A DNA stretch of 64,000 nucleotides, from positions 15,588-79,587 of the forward strand of contig JBEKXU010000014.1 of assembly GCA_049511715.1 (NCBI GenBank), in the 5' to 3' direction. The first letter of the stretch is position 1. Each line of letters opens with the position of its first letter. The notes under the pieces are model-generated. The model was not told the DNA's origin. It searched no databases and saw only the letters and a list, made by a program, of their open reading frames with translations. The position numbers and the translations under genes are program-made. Source of the stretch: JBEKHT01 sp049511715. GTDB lineage: Bacteria > Chloroflexota > Anaerolineae > Anaerolineales > RBG-16-64-43. Below, piece by piece: positions 1 through 8,287 of the stretch.

Positions 1-2
1 AC

Positions 3-947
3 GTGGCAGGTCTTCAATGCGATCCGATCGAGAAGAAGCCATTCCATCATGTCTATCCCGGCAGCGAGGCCCTGACCTTCGGGATGCTGGGCTGCGACTT
101 CCATTGCGGCTACTGCCAGAACTGGGTGACCTCCCAGGTGCTGCGCGATCCGGCCTGTGAAAGAGCAGGAGCGTCCATCGCTCGGGTGACGCCCCAGGAG
201 CTGATCGCGCATGCCAAGCGCCTGGGGGCCCGAGTGGTCGCTTCTTCGTACAATGAACCGCTCATCACCAGCGAGTGGGCCGCCGCAGTTTTCCAGCCCG
301 CAGTGGAAGCCGGCCTAAAGTGCGTCTTCGTTTCCAACGGCAATGCGACCCCGGAGGCGCTCGCCTACCTGAAGCCCTACTTGACCGGATACAAGATCGA
401 CTTGAAAAGCATGAACGACCGTAACTACCGGAAGTTGGGAGGGGTGCTCCAGCACACTCTCGACACGATCCGAGCCGCTCATCAAATCGGCCTGTGGGTC
501 GAGGTGGTCACCCTCGTGGTGCCCGGATTCAATGACAGCCCGGACGAACTGTGGGACGCGGCTCGCTTTGTGGCCGGCGTATCTCCCGACATTCCCTGGC
601 ACGTGACGGCCTTCCATGAGGACTATCAGATGACGGATCCGAGGGACACCCTGGCCGAGGACTTGATCCGAGCCGCCGAGATCGGGCAGGAGGCCGGGTT
701 GCACTTCGTCTACGCTGGCAACCTGCCCGGACGAGTGGGGGAATGGGAACACACTTTCTGCCCGAATTGTCATGCGACATTGATTCGCAGGTATGGATAT
801 ACGATTCTGGATTATCGGCTGACCCCAGAGGGATCTTGTCCGGACTGTGGTGCCCCCATCCCGGGCGTTTGGCAGACGGACCCACAGGCCGCGAAACCCG
901 GCGGCGGGGCGGGCAGAACGAGGATTCCCCGGGTGGTGCGGGGGTGA
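3..947 (+). CDS. amrS: AmmeMemoRadiSam system radical SAM enzyme, 5'-truncated by window edge
   Basis: This is the C-terminal part (about 314 residues visible) of a radical SAM protein of the AmrS family, which belongs to the AmmeMemoRadiSam system of unsettled biochemical role. The [4Fe-4S]/SAM cysteine motif CX3CX2C is visible as CDFHCGYC at residues 31-38 of the visible part. A C-terminal zinc-ribbon pair (CPNC and CPDC, then IPGVW) is characteristic of the family. Family members are usually about 340-380 aa, so the true start probably lies before base 1, and the GTG at base 3 is just the first in-frame candidate. The gene converges on kbl. The family assignment is firm; the substrate is unknown. 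Confidence 0.85.
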   Translation: MAGLQCDPIEKKPFHHVYPGSEALTFGMLGCDFHCGYCQNWVTSQVLRDPACERAGASIARVTPQELIAHAKRLGARVVASSYNEPLITSEWAAAVFQPAVEAGLKCVFVSNGNATPEALAYLKPYLTGYKIDLKSMNDRNYRKLGGVLQHTLDTIRAAHQIGLWVEVVTLVVPGFNDSPDELWDAARFVAGVSPDIPWHVTAFHEDYQMTDPRDTLAEDLIRAAEIGQEAGLHFVYAGNLPGRVGEWEHTFCPNCHATLIRRYGYTILDYRLTPEGSCPDCGAPIPGVWQTDPQAAKPGGGAGRTRIPRVVRG

Positions 948-1026
948 AGATCATCCGCAACTATTGTGACGCCTTGCACTAGTTGCTGGAAAGAAAAGTC
1001 GATACCCTTCGGGGCGGAATGTGAGA

Positions 1027-1043
1027 GAGCGCCTTGGGCGCTC
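1027..1043 (+). terminator. candidate hairpin terminator after amrS
   Basis: A perfect 7-bp stem GAGCGCC/GGCGCTC with loop TTG is followed on the + strand by a pyrimidine-rich tract. It lies 80 nt after the amrS stop. It has no pure T run, so the terminator role is only likely. Confidence 0.4.
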
Positions 1044-1078
1044 AGCACTTCTCTCCTCCCTCTCCCTCCTAGGTGGTT

Positions 1079-1111
1079 GTTACTGGGCCCGAGATCCTCG
1101 GGCCCAGTAAC
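1079..1111. terminator. 15-bp perfect palindrome between convergent amrS and kbl
   Basis: GTTACTGGGCCCGAG, a 3-nt loop ATC, then the exact reverse complement. It lies 23 nt past the kbl stop and between two convergent genes, which fits a bidirectional terminator. T runs are absent on both sides, so a factor-binding site is the alternative. Confidence 0.5.
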
Positions 1112-1133
1112 CTTAAGCTAACAGGCCGGGTGC

Positions 1134-2321
1134 TTATCCCCGAATCACGCCCAGATCCCTGCCCACTTTCGCAAAGCGGGCGAGGCCCTGGTCGAGATCC
1201 TTCCGGTCGTGCGCTGCAGAGATCATTACGCGGATGCGAGCCCTGCCCTGCGGCACGGTAGGGTAGCCGATGGCCATGGCAAAAACGCCCTCTTCGAAAA
1301 GGGCTCGGCTGAAAGCGTTGGCCAGGGTGGCCTCTCCCAGCATGATCGGTGTGATCGGCGTTACGCTCCTGCCGGTGTCGAACCCCAGGCGCTTCAACTC
1401 GTCCTTGAAGTAGCCCGCGTTTTCCCAAAGCCGATCCACCAACTCCGTGGAGGATTCGAGAAGATCCAGTGCGGCCAGGCAGGCCGCCGTGTCCGGGATG
1501 GTCATGGCCGAGGAGAACAGGAACGGGCGTGCGCGCTGGCGCAGCCAGTCCACCAACTCCGGGCTCCCGGCGACGATCCCCCCGACCACCCCAAAAGCCT
1601 TGGAAAGGGTGCCGACCTCAATATCCACTTGGCCGTGCAAGGAGAAGTGATCCACGATTCCGCGTCCGCCGCGACCCAGAACCCCTTCGCCGTGGGCATC
1701 GTCCACCATCAGCATCGCCTCGAATTCCTTCGCGACGGAGGCAATCTGGTCCAGCGGGGCAATGTCGCCTTCCATACTGAAGACCCCGTCCGTGATTACC
1801 AGGGCACGGCGGTATCTCGAGCGCGTTTCTTGCAATTGCTTCCGCAGGTCCTCGGTCTGTGTGTGAGCGTATCTCACGATCGCCGCTCCGGAGAGTCGGC
1901 AGCCATCGATAATACTCGCATGGTTCAGTTCATCCGAGAAGACCGCATCCTCTTTGCCCACCACGGCCGGGATGCAGCCTAGATTGGCATTGAACCCGCT
2001 CTGGAAAGTAATGGTGGCCCGAGCTCCCTTGAATGCCGCCAGACGCCGCTCCAGCTCCAAGTGAAGCTCAGTTGTCCCAGCAATGGAACGCACCGCGGCG
2101 GGCCCGACCCCATACTGCCCCACCGCCGACCGGGCAGCCTCCACCAAACGGGGGTGGTTTGCCAAGCCCAAATAGTTGTTCGAACAAAAGTTCAGCACTC
2201 GCTTCCCATCCACCACCAGGTAGGCTCCCTGGGGGGAAGCCAGTGTGCGGATGCGGTTATACAGTCCCGAGCTTTTCAGTTCCTCAAGTTCGTCGGAAAG
2301 CCATTGCATGGGGTGGCTCAT
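1134..2321 (-). CDS. kbl: Glycine C-acetyltransferase (2-amino-3-ketobutyrate CoA ligase)
   Basis: This 395-aa PLP enzyme of the alpha-oxoamine synthase family would cleave 2-amino-3-ketobutyrate with CoA to glycine and acetyl-CoA, the second step of threonine degradation in the cytoplasm. The fold-type I signatures are visible: the DDAH cofactor aspartate region (207-210) and the Schiff-base lysine K241 in GTLSKAFG. Length matches Kbl exactly. The ATG has GGAG about 8 nt upstream. No threonine 3-dehydrogenase is adjacent, so related activities (serine palmitoyltransferase or 8-amino-7-oxononanoate synthase type) are possible, but the sequence reads most like Kbl. Confidence 0.88.
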   Translation of the reverse strand: MSHPMQWLSDELEELKSSGLYNRIRTLASPQGAYLVVDGKRVLNFCSNNYLGLANHPRLVEAARSAVGQYGVGPAAVRSIAGTTELHLELERRLAAFKGARATITFQSGFNANLGCIPAVVGKEDAVFSDELNHASIIDGCRLSGAAIVRYAHTQTEDLRKQLQETRSRYRRALVITDGVFSMEGDIAPLDQIASVAKEFEAMLMVDDAHGEGVLGRGGRGIVDHFSLHGQVDIEVGTLSKAFGVVGGIVAGSPELVDWLRQRARPFLFSSAMTIPDTAACLAALDLLESSTELVDRLWENAGYFKDELKRLGFDTGRSVTPITPIMLGEATLANAFSRALFEEGVFAMAIGYPTVPQGRARIRVMISAAHDRKDLDQGLARFAKVGRDLGVIRG

Positions 2322-2412
2322 CGGACACTCCTGGGGAGCCCGCGGGCGGAGCGGCGATCCCTCCCACCCAGCGGTCCAATGGATTCGCGGTGCGGCGGAT
2401 GCGATTCTCGTC

Positions 2413-2700
2413 CTAGGGAAACGACGGCGGGGCAGGCTGGGTTCGGCCCCCCTGCGCCTGGTCAGCCAATTTCAATTTCTCGCTGCGTTTCAGCTTTTTG
2501 AGTGAGACTTCGCGGAGTCGTGCGGCGCGGGCATCCACCTGGGGCTCCAGGTAAATCAGTTCCACCGGGCGGCGTGAGCGCGTGTAGCGGCCTCCCCGAC
2601 CGGCGTTGTGGTCCTGCAACCGGCGCTGGATGTTCGTGGTCCAACCCGTATAGAGAGTGCCGTCCGAGCAAAGCAGGATGTAGCAGCAGATGGACTCCAT
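2413..2700 (-). CDS. GIY-YIG nuclease-superfamily protein (UPF0213-like)
   Basis: A 95-aa single-domain GIY-YIG protein. The motif pair is read as CYILLCSDGTLYTGWT near the N-terminus, followed by RRLQDHN and a GRGGRYTRSRRPVEL segment, as in UPF0213/YhbQ proteins. Members bind or cut nucleic acid, but cellular roles are poorly defined. The frame is open for 29 more codons upstream, but the ATG at 2700 gives the family length, has a GAGGG-type site and places the start 14 nt after the stop of the TyrA-like gene, which suggests an operon. Confidence 0.75.
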   Translation of the reverse strand: MESICCYILLCSDGTLYTGWTTNIQRRLQDHNAGRGGRYTRSRRPVELIYLEPQVDARAARLREVSLKKLKRSEKLKLADQAQGGRTQPAPPSFP

Positions 2701-2713
2701 CCGCAGGGCGCCC

Positions 2714-3733
2714 TCAATCTCCGTCTCGATCCTTCGCCGATCGTGCCGAGGACGATCCAGGGGATTGGAACCATCCGCCCAGATCAAACAGGCGGCGGAG
2801 CCCGGTCGCCCCGGAAGGAAGCGGAGGCGCCGGTTCGGTTTGGCGGCGCGCGGGCCGCTCGCGGTCGCGAAGCCAGCGCGCCCGTCCTTGCTCCGCCTCG
2901 CTCAAGTATTGGACCAGGGTTCTCTCGGCGTCGGGATCGGTGAGCACGCGGCGCAATTCCCCGATCTCCTCAAGCGCCATGTCCAGACGGCGCAGGATGC
3001 TCTCCCGATTGGCCACGATCTCGGCGGCGCACGTCTGAGCCTCTCGACATTCCAGAGGAGATGTGGCCCGCTCGAAAATCGACCCCGCCAGGAGGCTGGC
3101 GTCCCTCCAGCCCGGCGAGCCGGCAATGGTGCGATAGCAGGCCAGGGCGAGCAGGGAAGGCAAAGACTCAACGCCGGCCATCAGTCCGTCGAACTCCTGG
3201 GCGTCAAAGAAGAATGGAGCCGCGCCCAGGACGGAGCTGAGCCGGGCGGCCAGTTCCAGGGCTCCGCCGTCGGCTCCCGGGGGGGCGACCACGATCAGAA
3301 ATCCATCCTCATAGAGGCTGGCGCTGGCCTCTGCCCCCACCTGACCCGGGATCAGAAAGCCGCCCACCCAATGGCGATCGGGAGGCAGAATCTGCTCCGC
3401 CCAAGAGAGGGTCGAGGTCTTGAGCGGCGACGTGTCGAAGATGACGGAATCATCCTTTAAATAAGGAGCGATCTGGGTCAAAACCTCACGCGTCTCGCGA
3501 TAGGGAATGGCCAGGATGGTCAAGTCCGCCTGATCGACGGCCAAGCGGAGACTCCGGTCCATCCGCTCGACCGCACCCAGCGATTTTGCGCGTTTGGCCG
3601 CCACCGGATCTCGGTCATAGCCCACCACGTGGAGTTTCCAATCCGGCTTGCTGAGGGCCAAGCCGAGGGACAGACCTCGTTGGCCCATCCCGATGATGGC
3701 AACTTTTCCGGTTGAGGAAACGCTGTTGTCCAT
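2714..3733 (-). CDS. TyrA-like (prephenate/arogenate dehydrogenase family) oxidoreductase
   Basis: A 339-aa protein with an N-terminal Rossmann domain (GKVAIIGMGQRGLSLGLAL, residues 9-27) and the TyrA-like layout: AIPYRE near 75-80, FDTSPLKT near 99-106, and a helical C-terminal dimerisation domain. The family oxidatively decarboxylates prephenate or arogenate for tyrosine synthesis. The catalytic histidine normally found in the G-x-H-P-x-x-G motif is absent; the aligned segment is GGFLIPG (124-130). Prephenate dehydrogenase activity is therefore doubtful. The start has GGAGG 4 nt upstream. It lies 59 nt behind a site-2 protease gene and 14 nt ahead of a GIY-YIG gene. Confidence 0.7.
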   Translation of the reverse strand: MDNSVSSTGKVAIIGMGQRGLSLGLALSKPDWKLHVVGYDRDPVAAKRAKSLGAVERMDRSLRLAVDQADLTILAIPYRETREVLTQIAPYLKDDSVIFDTSPLKTSTLSWAEQILPPDRHWVGGFLIPGQVGAEASASLYEDGFLIVVAPPGADGGALELAARLSSVLGAAPFFFDAQEFDGLMAGVESLPSLLALACYRTIAGSPGWRDASLLAGSIFERATSPLECREAQTCAAEIVANRESILRRLDMALEEIGELRRVLTDPDAERTLVQYLSEAEQGRARWLRDRERPARRQTEPAPPLPSGATGLRRLFDLGGWFQSPGSSSARSAKDRDGD

Positions 3734-3792
3734 GCTGCCTCCAGCCCGGGAAACTCCGTCCTTGCGGCGAGGCCTATTCCTTGCGCCGCGCA

Positions 3793-4425
3793 TTAATGAA
3801 AGAAGATATGCACGGCTCCCAAGATCACCCAGGAAATCGGATCCACCCCGACCAGGGGAAGCAGAAACAGCAGGCCCAGAAGCACAAGGGGACCCCAGCG
3901 CTGAAATTGTTCGAAGGAGCGTGCGGCCTCCCCCTGCAGGAGCGAGCCGACGACCTTTTCTCCATCCAAAGGGGACAAAGGAATCAAATTGAACACGGCC
4001 AGAACGATGTTCAAAACGACAAACTGCGACAGGAAGAAAGCCGGCGTGGGCAACACGCGAGTGGTCGGTAAAAATTCGGGGGACGCAAGGCCGAGCAGGA
4101 ACGGCAGACCGCCCACGAAGGCCAGCAGGACATTGGTGACCGGCCCGGCCAGCGATACGATACCCATCCCTGCCCGCGGGGAGGGACGAAGATTGTTGCT
4201 GTTCACCGGCACCGGCTTGGCCCAACCGAAGCCGAAGGCAACCAGCAAAAGCGAGCCCAAAGGATCGAGGTGTCTGAGCGGGTTAAGGCTGAGCCGGCCG
4301 TAGTAACCCGGGGTCGAATCCCCCAACCGCGTGGCGACCGTCGCGTGCGCGTACTCATGCAATGTGAAAGCCACCAGCAGGGTGAGCACACGAGCGATCA
4401 CATCCGGGAGCGTCAGGCCCAGCAT
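3793..4425 (-). CDS. Site-2 protease family (M50) membrane metalloprotease
   Basis: A 210-aa multi-pass membrane protein of the short FwdE/rhomboid-independent M50 group that cuts substrates inside the bilayer. The zinc motif HEYAH lies in the first membrane segment, and the second metal-ligand motif NLIPLSPLDG lies near residue 150. The frame stays open far upstream, but the ATG at 4425 matches family N-termini and sits exactly 6 nt after a perfect TATAAT, so this start would be used on a leaderless mRNA. It leads a leftward run with the TyrA-like and GIY-YIG genes. The substrate is unknown. Confidence 0.85.
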   Translation of the reverse strand: MLGLTLPDVIARVLTLLVAFTLHEYAHATVATRLGDSTPGYYGRLSLNPLRHLDPLGSLLLVAFGFGWAKPVPVNSNNLRPSPRAGMGIVSLAGPVTNVLLAFVGGLPFLLGLASPEFLPTTRVLPTPAFFLSQFVVLNIVLAVFNLIPLSPLDGEKVVGSLLQGEAARSFEQFQRWGPLVLLGLLFLLPLVGVDPISWVILGAVHIFFH

Positions 4426-4431
4426 GAAGGC

Positions 4432-4437
4432 ATTATA
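4432..4437 (-). promoter_or_regulatory. -10 box (TATAAT) of a leaderless promoter for the site-2 protease gene
   Basis: A perfect TATAAT on the minus strand ends 6 nt before the ATG, so transcription would start on or beside the start codon. No good -35 element is seen at 17 nt. Confidence 0.6.
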
Positions 4438-4689
4438 CCGCTGCGATTCCGCCCCTCTTTTCCCTCTCTCGCGCGAATCCGCCACGCTTGGGTCCTTGCT
4501 CCTCTTTCCGCCGGCCGTCTTCTCGATACGGACGGAGTGCGCCATAATCAGAGCCACGCCTGGCGGCCGCTCACAGCGGTGCAGGCGCTCAAGCTGCTTC
4601 ACGACACTCGGCCAAGCCGGAATGTAGTTGGGGGGGCCCCCGACCCGATGCCCGAGTTTCAAACATCGCTCGGAAGGAGAAGAATTTTC

Positions 4690-5097
4690 GTGGCCGAACT
4701 TACACGATTCCAGATTTACGACCTGTTCAATCGCGGGGCCGCACTGTGGCTGCCGGGGATTGATCTCAGCGAAGCCGACCTCCGTTGGGCCGATCTGGGG
4801 GGAGCCAACCTCAGCGGCGCCAACCTCTCCAAGGCCCGGCTCCTGGCGGCGAATTTGAGCGGGGCGCGGCTCACCGCCGCAAGTCTGGCCGGGGCCGTTC
4901 TCCGCGGGGCCGGCCTGCAAGCGGCCGACCTGCGTTGGGCGGACTTGCACGAGGCGGATTTGGGCGATGCGGACCTCAACCACGTCAACCTTCGTGGAGC
5001 CGACCTGAGCAACGCCAAGGTAAGTCCCGCCCAGCTCGAGTCGGCCTCGTCGCTCGAGGGTGCTATTCTCCCTGACGGGACCCGGCGGAGTCCCTGA
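4690..5097 (+). CDS. Pentapeptide-repeat protein
   Basis: A 135-aa protein made almost wholly of about 17-18 tandem A(D/N)Lxx pentapeptides from residue 20 to 120, which fold as a right-handed quadrilateral beta-helix. The N-terminal stretch (LTRFQIYDLFNRG) is a non-repeat cap. The GTG at 4690 was chosen because AGGAGA lies about 8 nt upstream; an in-frame ATG at 4648 has no such site. The family includes DNA mimics that bind gyrase, but most members have no known role and nothing here points to one. It is divergent from the site-2 protease gene. Confidence 0.8.
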   Translation: MAELTRFQIYDLFNRGAALWLPGIDLSEADLRWADLGGANLSGANLSKARLLAANLSGARLTAASLAGAVLRGAGLQAADLRWADLHEADLGDADLNHVNLRGADLSNAKVSPAQLESASSLEGAILPDGTRRSP

Positions 5098-5307
5098 GCC
5101 AACGCCGGGCCGACGGTCTTGAGCCCCGCGGAAATCCTGGGGTCATCTCCGCGACCCAGGAACCTGCGGGGAGGCGAAACGATGGGTACGACGCACCAAC
5201 CCTACCGGGCGCGGTGACTGTGGCCTGGCGGCCGGATGCGCCCCTGGGAATCCGCCGAAGCTCTCTCCTGGCCGAGTGGAAATTGGGGATAGTTCCACCG
5301 GGCAGGA

Positions 5308-5313
5308 TATAAT
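5308..5313 (+). promoter_or_regulatory. -10 box (TATAAT) of a leaderless promoter for the C39-like peptidase
   Basis: A perfect TATAAT is followed by exactly 6 nt and then the ATG at 5320. No Shine-Dalgarno sequence is present between them, as expected for a leaderless transcript. Confidence 0.65.
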
Positions 5314-5319
5314 CTCGTC

Positions 5320-6588
5320 ATGCAGGCAGGGTATCGCCCACGTCGACGGTTCCTCGCGACGCTGGTGTTGGTGCTCTTGGTCTTCGATCTTTTCCTCGCG
5401 TTCGAGCTTCCCCAGATTCAAGAGCATCTTTCCTGGCGGATCGAGGTCTACGAGGCGGAGGTGCGCCAGTTCTTGCGCCCCCACCCTCAGACGCTTTCTA
5501 CGCCCGAACCGCAGGCCGCCGCCATGGGCCCAGCGGCCTCAATCGATCTGGCCACGACAGCCACCGAGCCCCCCCGGGCTCAGCTCAGCCCGTCCTCCCC
5601 GCGGCCGAGCCCGAGCCCGACGATGACCTCGGTTCCGCTCCCCTTGAAGGTGATGCTGACGCCCCCGCGCCACGAGTACCAGCTCTTCAACAACTGCGGC
5701 CCGGCAACGCTCTCCATGACCCTGCGCTACTGGGGCTGGCAAGGGAGTCAGCGAGACACGGCTGCTATCCTCAAGCCGGTCCAGGATGACCGCAACGTCA
5801 TGCCCTACGAAATGGTGGCCTACGTTCAAAACCACACCCAACTTCAGGCCCTGCTGCGCTACGCAGGGACGCTCGACGACCTCAAGCGCCTGATCGCGGC
5901 CGGGTTTCCCCCCGTCGTGGAAAAAGGGTTCAACGTCATTGAAAACAATTTGGGGTGGATGGGCCACTACAATCTCTTGACCGGATATGACGATTCCCGA
6001 CGCGTCTTCATCGCGCAGGACTCGTATGAGGGTCCGAACTTCCCCGTGGACTATGACACGCTGCTCACCAACTGGCGCGCCTTCAACTTCCTTTACATTG
6101 TCGTCTTCCCGCCCGACCGCGAACAGGATGTTCTCTCCGTCTTGGGACCCAACGCGGACGAAGGCTACAACGACCAGCTGGCGGTTCAACATGCGCGTCA
6201 GGAAGTGCAGACGCTCAGCGGCAAAGATCTCGCCTTCGCCTGGTTCGATCTGGGAACCAGCCTGGTCACGGTGCGCGACTACGGGCCCGCCTCCTACGCC
6301 TTTGATCAAGCTCGCTATGCGGGGCTTCCCTGGAGAATGCTCTGGTATCAGACCGGCCCGTACTTTGCGTACTTCTACACCGGCCGCTACCAGGATGTGA
6401 TTGACCTAGCGAACGAAACCCTGGACCAGCAAGAATACCTGGAGGAGTCCTGGTACTGGCGCGGCATGGCCAAGATCGCCCTGGGGGACCTCCGGGGAGG
6501 AGCCGATGATCTGCGCACCGCTCTTTCCAAGCATCCGGGCTTTCCACCTGCGCTGGCCGAGCTCCAGCAGCTGGGCCTGAAGCCCTAG
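5320..6588 (+). CDS. Membrane-anchored C39-like papain-fold peptidase with C-terminal TPRs
   Basis: A 422-aa protein with a signal anchor at residues 11-30, a Pro/Ser-rich linker (about 55-105), then a peptidase C39-like (C39_2) domain. The likely catalytic residues are C126 in NNCGPATL, H216 in GHYNLLTGYD and D234 in AQDSYEG. Residues from about 300 form TPR-like helices. The domain probably faces outside the membrane. C39_2 proteins cleave peptides or process exported substrates; no bacteriocin or transporter gene is adjacent, so the substrate is unknown. The start is fixed by the TATAAT box 6 nt upstream. Confidence 0.8.
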   Translation: MQAGYRPRRRFLATLVLVLLVFDLFLAFELPQIQEHLSWRIEVYEAEVRQFLRPHPQTLSTPEPQAAAMGPAASIDLATTATEPPRAQLSPSSPRPSPSPTMTSVPLPLKVMLTPPRHEYQLFNNCGPATLSMTLRYWGWQGSQRDTAAILKPVQDDRNVMPYEMVAYVQNHTQLQALLRYAGTLDDLKRLIAAGFPPVVEKGFNVIENNLGWMGHYNLLTGYDDSRRVFIAQDSYEGPNFPVDYDTLLTNWRAFNFLYIVVFPPDREQDVLSVLGPNADEGYNDQLAVQHARQEVQTLSGKDLAFAWFDLGTSLVTVRDYGPASYAFDQARYAGLPWRMLWYQTGPYFAYFYTGRYQDVIDLANETLDQQEYLEESWYWRGMAKIALGDLRGGADDLRTALSKHPGFPPALAELQQLGLKP

Positions 6589-6816
6589 CCTGCCCCACGC
6601 CTCGTCCGCCCCGCCTGGGTCTGCCCGCGTCGGGATGCCCGGCCCGATCTTCGCTGCGGGCCGCTGCTTTTCTCGGTCTGGCCCAGGGGAGGGCGATCTT
6701 GCTCCAACCGCTGGCGGTGCGCCCGTACGAGCCCGGGCCTGAGGCTCGCCAGCTCCGGCAATCTCTCTCCGTCCCGAAGCAAGGACGATAACATCTTCAG
6801 CCGCGGGGCCACTGGG

Positions 6817-8196
6817 TTAGCGGCCAGCCAGAAGATGATCGACCGCCGAGCTGAGCTCAGCCAGATTTCCGGCGACCAGCACGGTTTGGCACAGGGGGCG
6901 GTATTGGATCATGTCGCTGTCCCCCAGGCTCCACAGGGCAGGCGGCTCAGGGGTCAGCCAGAGGCAACGCTGGCTGCGCCGGGAGATCAGTTCGAACAGG
7001 TCCAGGCGAGGGTCGTTGTAGTTGTTTCGTCCGTCGCCCACCACCAAGAAAGTCGTGCGCCGGTCGACCGTGTCAAGAAACCGGTCGGCAAAGTTCTCCA
7101 GGCTGGCCCCCAGGTCGGTGTTGTAGTAGCCCGAGGGCATCCGCACCAAGACCCTCTCCACAGCCGCGTGCGGATCGCGCCCGTTGAATTCCGGCGAGAT
7201 GAATTCCAGATGGTCGATATAGGCGAATAGGTGAGTTTTCCGGATTTGGTCCTGCAGGCTGTACAGAAAGCTGAGCATCAGCTCCGAGCATGAGCGCATG
7301 GAGGTGCTCACATCGCACAGGGCCACCAGCTTGGGCTTGAGCTGATGGTCCCTGTGGCGGATTTCAATAGGGATACCTCCATGCTTCAAATTGGCCCGCA
7401 GGGTTGATTTGGCATCCAGCTGCCCGTTCTTGGCCCGCTTCTGGCGAAGCGCGATCCGCGTCCGCAGGATCGCGGCCAGCCGGCGCACCTCCCTGCGCAG
7501 CTGATCCATGTCCCGGTCCGAGATGGCAGCGAAGGGTTTGTGCAAGATCCCCTCCGGGTTTTCCCGACGGCGGTCCTTTCCCAGGTTCTCCGCAATGCGC
7601 CGTCCCGCGAATTGCAGCAGCTGCTGTTGCCAGCTGCAAAGGTTGGCCCCGAACCGGTCGGCAAGTTCTGCCAGCCGATCCTGGGCCATGCCGTTCTCCG
7701 CCAGCCGTTGCAACAGCTCCCTAAGAGCCTCCGGCAGCTCCCGAAAACGCAGGATCCGCCCCATTCGCTCGGCCAAGTAGGCCTGATAACGAAGGTCATC
7801 GGCATACCCCAGCCCCACTCGTCCCGCCAGCAGCTCGAGTTCCCGGGGAGAGAGGCGGTCGCCCCTCAAGATCCGCTCCAACAGCTCCCCTAATTCTGGA
7901 GGGATCTGTTGCAAGGCTTCCGCGAGCCTGAGGGCCTCAGCGGCACTCAGGCCGCTGAACGCATTGTCGAAGGCGGGAGCAGGTCCCCCACCGAAAAAGA
8001 GGTCAAAGAGGGCATCAAACCGGGGAAAGTCTGAGGCTTGCTTAATCAGGGTGCAGCGCAGACTGACGCGGAAGGCCTCGCGGTCCTGGATTCCCATGAC
8101 TTCCGTGGTCTGCAAAGCCTCCGCGCTCTCGGCCAAGCTCACTCGCGCACCCGACGCCCGCAGGGCTTTCACGAACTGGACAATCCGTTTCTCCAT
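6817..8196 (-). CDS. VWA domain protein of the CoxE-like family
   Basis: A 459-aa protein. The C-terminal half is a von Willebrand A domain with an intact metal-binding MIDAS motif DVSTS (in ALCDVSTSMRSC). The N-terminal half is the helical CoxE-like region. In characterised systems a MoxR AAA+ ATPase and a CoxE/VWA protein act together as a chaperone that inserts metals or matures an enzyme. Here the moxR-type gene lies 91 nt upstream in the same direction, supporting a joint complex. No obvious client oxidoreductase (for example CO dehydrogenase) is next door. Cytoplasmic; client unknown. Confidence 0.85.
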   Translation of the reverse strand: MEKRIVQFVKALRASGARVSLAESAEALQTTEVMGIQDREAFRVSLRCTLIKQASDFPRFDALFDLFFGGGPAPAFDNAFSGLSAAEALRLAEALQQIPPELGELLERILRGDRLSPRELELLAGRVGLGYADDLRYQAYLAERMGRILRFRELPEALRELLQRLAENGMAQDRLAELADRFGANLCSWQQQLLQFAGRRIAENLGKDRRRENPEGILHKPFAAISDRDMDQLRREVRRLAAILRTRIALRQKRAKNGQLDAKSTLRANLKHGGIPIEIRHRDHQLKPKLVALCDVSTSMRSCSELMLSFLYSLQDQIRKTHLFAYIDHLEFISPEFNGRDPHAAVERVLVRMPSGYYNTDLGASLENFADRFLDTVDRRTTFLVVGDGRNNYNDPRLDLFELISRRSQRCLWLTPEPPALWSLGDSDMIQYRPLCQTVLVAGNLAELSSAVDHLLAGR

Positions 8197-8287
8197 TGAG
8201 CGCTTGCCTAGCCTTCACCCTCCTGCCTCCCGCTCCGCAGACCGGCAGCCCCGGGCGGATGGAGGCGGGAAGAAGATTTGCCCGCGC

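Noticed and set aside
4309..4324. GGGGTCGAATCCCC, resembling a tRNA T-arm
   Set aside because: It lies inside the site-2 protease coding sequence, one base short of a proper T-loop, and no other tRNA arms surround it.
6585..6812. 75-codon Arg-rich frame on the minus strand after the CoxE-like gene
   Set aside because: Starts with GTG, has no ribosome-binding site and no motif; composition looks like read-through of GC-rich non-coding DNA.
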